Assembly (NCBI GenBank): GCA_041165345.1
Contig: JBEANQ010000148.1
Location: 1 to 6,169 of the forward strand
Origin: JBBKWH01 sp041165345
GTDB lineage: Bacteria; Pseudomonadota; Gammaproteobacteria; Pseudomonadales; Moraxellaceae
Direction of reading: 5' to 3'
DNA length: 6,169 nucleotides
Positions 6,001 to 6,169 of the stretch are shown piece after piece (the first letter of the stretch is position 1; every line of letters begins with the position of its first letter). A program made the translations under genes and the position numbers. Under the pieces are notes generated by a model, which made no database searches, had not been told where the DNA came from, and saw only the letters and a program-made list of their open reading frames with translations.

Positions 6001-6169
6001 TTGCAGTTGACCTGCAATGGGTTGATAGGTGCTGATGTCGCCTTGATCATTGCCCACGGCCAGCCATTGGCCATCTTGAGACGCGGCCATGACGGTGGCA
6101 CGTTGGTTTAGGCGTTGAGTGTGCAATAACGGCGGCGGTGTTGCACGGCTGGCCTTGCTGGACAAGGCT
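13..6169 (-). CDS. Giant WD40-HEAT repeat scaffold protein, 5' end open at window edge
   Basis: Seen: one uninterrupted frame of 2050 codons ending in TGA at 15..13. WD40-like blades occupy residues ~20-187, an acidic/aromatic linker ~188-210, a HEAT/PBS-lyase-like helical solenoid ~211-2020, and an Arg-rich tail 2026-2050. HEAT signatures (a hydrophobic helix, then Asp/Pro, then V/I-R-x-A-A-L) recur every 31-33 residues in several blocks. No signal peptide, membrane segment, Walker motif, zinc cluster or obvious catalytic site was found, so it is probably cytoplasmic. Known of the families: WD40 propellers and HEAT solenoids are protein-interaction platforms. Inferred: a scaffold or sensor for a multiprotein complex, translated together with the gene that overlaps its stop. 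The first available start is TTG (6165..6163), but the preceding GCC codon stays in frame to the edge, so the real start may be upstream. The first internal ATG (codon 26, 6090..6088) lies inside blade 1 and has no Shine-Dalgarno sequence, so it is unlikely. The specific function is not recognised. Confidence 0.93.
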   Translation of the reverse strand, partial: ALSSKASRATPPPLLHTQRLNQRATVMAASQDGQWLAVGNDQGDISTYQPIAGQLQQSASATIHQGAVTALVFEPHQQRFFSAGADQKLYSTHAQGELQALDKGKNSNHSGVINALWCAGDRLYSGADDQSVKAWLLTGGQPSTCKQGLVKVTHLAVLHSEDQPFVLAVGQDQSLRAIRMNTDGKLGDVEWVIHDGYDWANDGLADADPSRYQNALTLLAEYDDAAALKLIGAALKKQTDPTSRERLVAVFVQSQHPQSTLALEDLLKDKLHPSVRLMAFQALTERAAQRPDPLHHAVLALASGDVPMGQLALQQLAVHAATLPRAEQDIQQALQHPQADIRHLALHLLEQRHAKDDPKASLLALQSPFANTQRAALIRLYQRQLLQHLEVKRSVVLLQEHRDPLVRQTAFWVAVLSHPALAHSLQQRDADFARPLQDLTQFQLLHQSADLTSAHHALSTLWQKLTTTHATLDADALEPLLQGISNRFADVCFDAAYGLALLHDQRAFGVLLRLAQDPAVHIRMGVAKALAALQFSDSKTVLVRMLNDTDAGVRDAALTAYGRLETDPLQWAMVGLQAKYLDSHTRGLKILLDQLSPTITPPDVASGLQATVKNVVQRLTGSTHVPPLPVASQHVAAQAVLKHALNDPFEAIRLEAVKACLNRQWGGNRASTLHLLLASQHVDVHQAVLTEWMAEAKTPNPVAEQRIDLMIWFEQLLQDPFEPVRQAALSVARADKKRFALEQVLACALHSPFVDVRRAALNALLDKRSAATDALLPLLFADAEPQLRVDALNAALQVTAGGALNTALLTQALVSPYDDIRMAAAQACAAQGDGQAFAVFDDVLTRAKPQTATDIAAWQQQQQHAFKGLALLRDPRGFDWVMACVQQPARDDVILMAATAAMPWVCTPDHADRLSDWMSDERITVRAAAALGLALWGDARAWPALQDQRIQTQWSAAQQLMALNGLGAIDVPHLEPYLQRAETCHTAQLLLLSYEAVQHPHTPYHSIHALSLPAVDTVLLCAGIVARYADPSAWMTFLQQQLNTWSNQQEPRWSCSSMDIQRLCAVLVLGDAHSKAQAVMLLQHLDRDLTYAAWQLAERTFVQRHTVAIDTALAQTPHTPTVASTTDQHTWQSLAFGAYVGVLRQSDSSLNLRERALRQLVALGSQQPAQQDSIQRCIVPLLNHDQQAMRQLAYDSLLALGMSAGALGQLAITTVQADIAKQGLNLWMTQLNAAESERQLQQLIQTSSAILSMEAWRLLQARHGTLAVLPLALQSYYLPLRQHALNDLKPHLVTSAQAPVVAPVALALLKQAAQNDDRATALLAARLLAEHHLPDADAVIQGLLWRSVDEHEQTRLLTLLRHQPQPHMAQWLISYLDHPQRRVARRHIYHTVGQARQTDVVDLLLMRLVQHPDDRNAIIDALMCISGYDQAIVDRDDTLADTRWRDQQAPRHDAVLIALFERLLSIQAQAQAVALLDDLAWAHDPNIDQTLLQALPQLKAEHQLALVTCMARRADKRQGNLHGLQSSLSHKQPDVQFVAAEGLAKRGQAQGISLLLAVIEHHNNGAFRQRAVLALGELGDMRAYDALLKLAEDDGHYLQAVAAEALGHLGQGEQGARVLRILKQQLHDSPMYSDRVIHLINGLRWINHPEGWQRLRDFSLDAQQYTDYRAHALHVLQHHDSLATRDVLLTVLRQESDPALVAAAYHSAQHLWGNQSNQAYAYDLALLQGAQPLLDDQHALNRVNQSATAAQLLEVLQQPCHPHATDTVAETLQHSLLQRSDLDITQLQQGLGANDDGLLTLCARYLAAHRDSHWTPSMANIVQQALLQRMATWQTLVKHGKRQTQLAPARRDNTAAAQEQALQQAIQALWWLVARYADSSAALDQALAQLLQPQSTEAVSPQWINTTVQALLARPDLPQAWTNTVYAALPYSSGQTRDWFSHLVAQQPPLQPTHHQSPQPVNVLALIQAQNGVALAALAHDATQPDVIRLGAIEGLAHIDDPVVEQQLLALSQLPHEDPALCQAAFRALRRLQRLQQRRQQHLTRRAGASL
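16..90 (-). other. Arginine-rich C-terminal tail (residues 2026-2050)
   Basis: The final helix carries eight arginines in 20 residues (2026, 2029, 2030, 2033, 2037, 2038, 2044, 2045) mixed with Gln and Leu. This gives a strongly basic amphipathic end. It could contact nucleic acid, an acidic partner or a membrane surface; the sequence does not decide between these. The coding DNA is a CTGCAA/CGT-type low-complexity tract and also holds the Shine-Dalgarno sequence of the next gene. Confidence 0.5.
24..27 (-). promoter_or_regulatory. Shine-Dalgarno GGAG for the downstream gene
   Basis: On the minus strand GGAG (27..24) is followed by the seven-base spacer CGTCATT and then ATG at 16..14. It lies within the last codons of the giant gene (the Ala-Gly-Ala-Ser-Leu end). 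This is the usual position for reinitiation or coupled translation at an ATGA junction, and it supports the downstream start. Confidence 0.6.
280..336 (-). other. Pro/Gln/His-rich linker before the last HEAT unit (residues ~1944-1962)
   Basis: The sequence QQPPLQPTHHQSPQPV is low in complexity and rich in proline. It separates the main solenoid from a final short HEAT pair (DVIRLGAIEGLAHIDD and DPALCQAAFRALRRL, about residues 1962-2032). It is probably a disordered tether. Confidence 0.5.
535..552 (-). repeat. 18-base exact in-frame repeat, copy 2 (VARYAD, residues 1872-1877)
   Basis: This is the second copy of the sequence at 3079..3096. It encodes VARYAD within ALWWLVARYADSSAALDQ, whereas copy 1 reads AGIVARYADPSAWMTF. 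The copies are about 2.5 kb apart and the flanking sequence is only weakly similar. Confidence 0.6.
1300..1587 (-). other. Canonical HEAT_2/PBS-lyase repeats (residues ~1527-1622)
   Basis: Three repeats are clear: QPDVQFVAAEGLAKRG, GAFRQRAVLALGELGD and GHYLQAVAAEALGHLG. Equivalent positions are 1535, 1567 and 1598, which gives spacing of 32 and 31. Connecting helices include ISLLLAVIEH and AYDALLKLAED. The A-V-x-A-L-G-x-L-G pattern is the textbook bacterial HEAT_2 consensus. This is the best-conserved repeat block in the C-terminal half. Confidence 0.85.
1810..1896 (-). other. Non-HEAT signature segment SGYDQ...RW...PRHD (residues 1424-1452)
   Basis: Between two regular helices the protein has ISGYDQ (1424-1429), a run of acidic residues (D1433, D1435, D1436, D1440), TRW (1441-1443) and then PRHD (1449-1452). 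The segment is charged and aromatic, unlike the Ala/Leu/Gln-rich helices around it. It looks like an inserted loop under its own constraint. No known catalytic motif can be assigned with confidence. It is the most likely place for a family-defining binding or regulatory site. Confidence 0.5.
2776..2838 (-). other. Thr/Pro-rich linker (residues ~1110-1130)
   Basis: The segment around QTPHTPTVASTTDQHT lacks the hydrophobic periodicity of the surrounding helices and carries several Thr, Pro and Ser residues. It is a probable disordered hinge dividing the middle solenoid (about 635-1108) from the following one (about 1130-1940). Confidence 0.4.
3079..3096 (-). repeat. 18-base exact in-frame repeat, copy 1 (VARYAD, residues 1024-1029)
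   Basis: The + strand sequence gtcggcatagcgtgccac occurs here and again at 535..552. Both copies are in the coding frame and encode V-A-R-Y-A-D followed by [P/S]-S-A, each after a hydrophobic helix. Exact 18-base identity is unlikely by chance in a 6 kb window. It suggests internal duplication or gene conversion between distant HEAT units. Confidence 0.6.
3580..3594 (-). repeat. Short glutamine run (residues 858-862)
   Basis: Five consecutive Gln codons (mixed CAA and CAG) follow W857 in a loop between helices. The mixed codons argue against simple trinucleotide slippage at present. The run is the densest point of a generally Gln-rich protein. Confidence 0.6.
3676..4248 (-). other. HEAT array 2 with repeated PF-x-x-[VI]-R signature (residues ~640-830)
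   Basis: Tandem repeats share a turn-plus-helix motif: DPFEAIRLEAV (R652), DPFEPVRQAAL (R724), SPFVDVRRAAL (R756), DAEPQLRVDAL (R787) and SPYDDIRMAAA (R820). The last four are 32, 31 and 33 residues apart. The first is 72 residues before the second, leaving room for one divergent repeat (around VDVHQAVLTEW). The closeness of the motifs suggests recent internal duplication compared with the rest of the solenoid. Confidence 0.72.
4276..4383 (-). other. Pro/Thr-rich interdomain hinge (residues ~595-630)
   Basis: The solenoid is interrupted by a stretch containing SPTITPPD and, further on, THVPPLPV. Such proline-dense sequence does not fit HEAT helices. It probably separates the N-terminal solenoid from the next regular array and could act as a flexible hinge. 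The boundaries are approximate. Confidence 0.45.
4477..4704 (-). other. HEAT_2/PBS-lyase-like repeats (residues ~488-563)
   Basis: Three consecutive repeats have equivalent positions at C491 (DVCFDAAYGLALL), R522 (HIRMGVAKALAAL) and R553 (GVRDAALTAYGRL), 31 residues apart. Between them lie typical connecting helices such as AFGVLLRLAQDP and KTVLVRMLNDTD. This is among the most canonical HEAT sequence in the protein and would probably be the strongest domain hit. It immediately precedes a Pro/Thr-rich hinge near residues 595-630. Confidence 0.8.
4906..5439 (-). other. HEAT array 1 (residues ~243-420)
   Basis: This is the first clear solenoid block after the propeller. Helix-start arginines sit at R275 (HPSVRLMAFQAL), R341 (ADIRHLALHLL), R373 (SPFANTQRAALIRLY) and R406 (DPLVRQTAFWVAV). 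A glycine occupies the equivalent position near 308 (MGQLALQQLAV). The spacing is therefore 33, 33, 32 and 33 residues. That regularity and the hydrophobic A-L-L pattern after each position match HEAT/PBS-lyase repeats. It probably forms a right-handed superhelical protein-binding surface directly beside the propeller. Confidence 0.75.
5605..6108 (-). other. WD40-like beta-propeller region, four blades (residues ~20-187)
   Basis: Four repeats end in a G-x-D type blade signature: AVGNDQGDI (D40), SAGADQKLY (D85), SGADDQSVKAW (D127) and AVGQDQSLRAI (D171), spaced 45, 42 and 44 residues apart. Blades 2 and 3 open with a His-x-Gly element (HQG at 63, HSG at 108), which corresponds to the GH of WD40 repeats. 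Blade 3 keeps the final tryptophan (W134). A closed propeller normally has six to eight blades. Four means that blades lie upstream of the window, that the propeller is completed by another protein or by degenerate strands, or that it is an open half-propeller. All four signatures carry Asp-Gln, which suggests the blades arose by duplication. Confidence 0.8.

Noticed and set aside
13..6165. Possible enzyme (PBS lyase) activity suggested by PBS-lyase-type HEAT repeats
   Set aside because: The repeat family name reflects sequence similarity only. There are no signs of a phycobiliprotein context, and these repeats are generally structural.

Overview
This window is almost entirely one giant minus-strand gene. 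Its frame runs from the right-hand edge to a TGA at 15..13 and encodes at least 2050 residues. No other complete gene, RNA gene, insertion sequence or CRISPR array is visible, and nothing intergenic is visible except possibly the last few bases at each edge. Base composition is moderately GC-rich. The protein is unusually rich in Gln, His, Ala and Leu, and codon use mixes CAA/CAG and TTA/TTG/CTG. This fits a proteobacterium, perhaps a gammaproteobacterium, but that is a weak guess from composition because there is no taxonomic marker.

From N- to C-terminus (right to left on the + strand), the protein starts with a short low-complexity leader. Four WD40-like beta-propeller blades follow (about residues 20-187), spaced 42-45 residues apart. 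An acidic/aromatic linker leads into a very long alpha-helical HEAT/PBS-lyase-type solenoid (about residues 205-2020). Several blocks of the solenoid show a clear 31-33 residue period, and Pro/Thr/Gln-rich hinges interrupt it near residues 595-630, 1110-1130 and 1944-1962. A distinctive non-HEAT segment with SGYDQ, RW and PRHD motifs lies at 1424-1452. The C-terminus is arginine-rich. No catalytic motif (Walker, nuclease, protease, zinc cluster) was found, so the protein looks like a scaffold or sensor.

At the left edge the stop codon overlaps the start of a following gene: ATGA, with GGAG seven bases upstream and codons for MMDQP. The giant protein is therefore very likely part of a multi-gene operon with translational coupling. 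The reading frame is still open at the right edge, where only a TTG start is available, and only four blades are present. The true N-terminus may therefore lie outside the window.

Bacterial HEAT/WD40 giants of this kind, tightly coupled to other genes, are plausible scaffolds of multi-component systems such as MoxR-type AAA+ ATPase/vWA/SWIM clusters. The partner genes are not in this window, so that assignment is a hypothesis.
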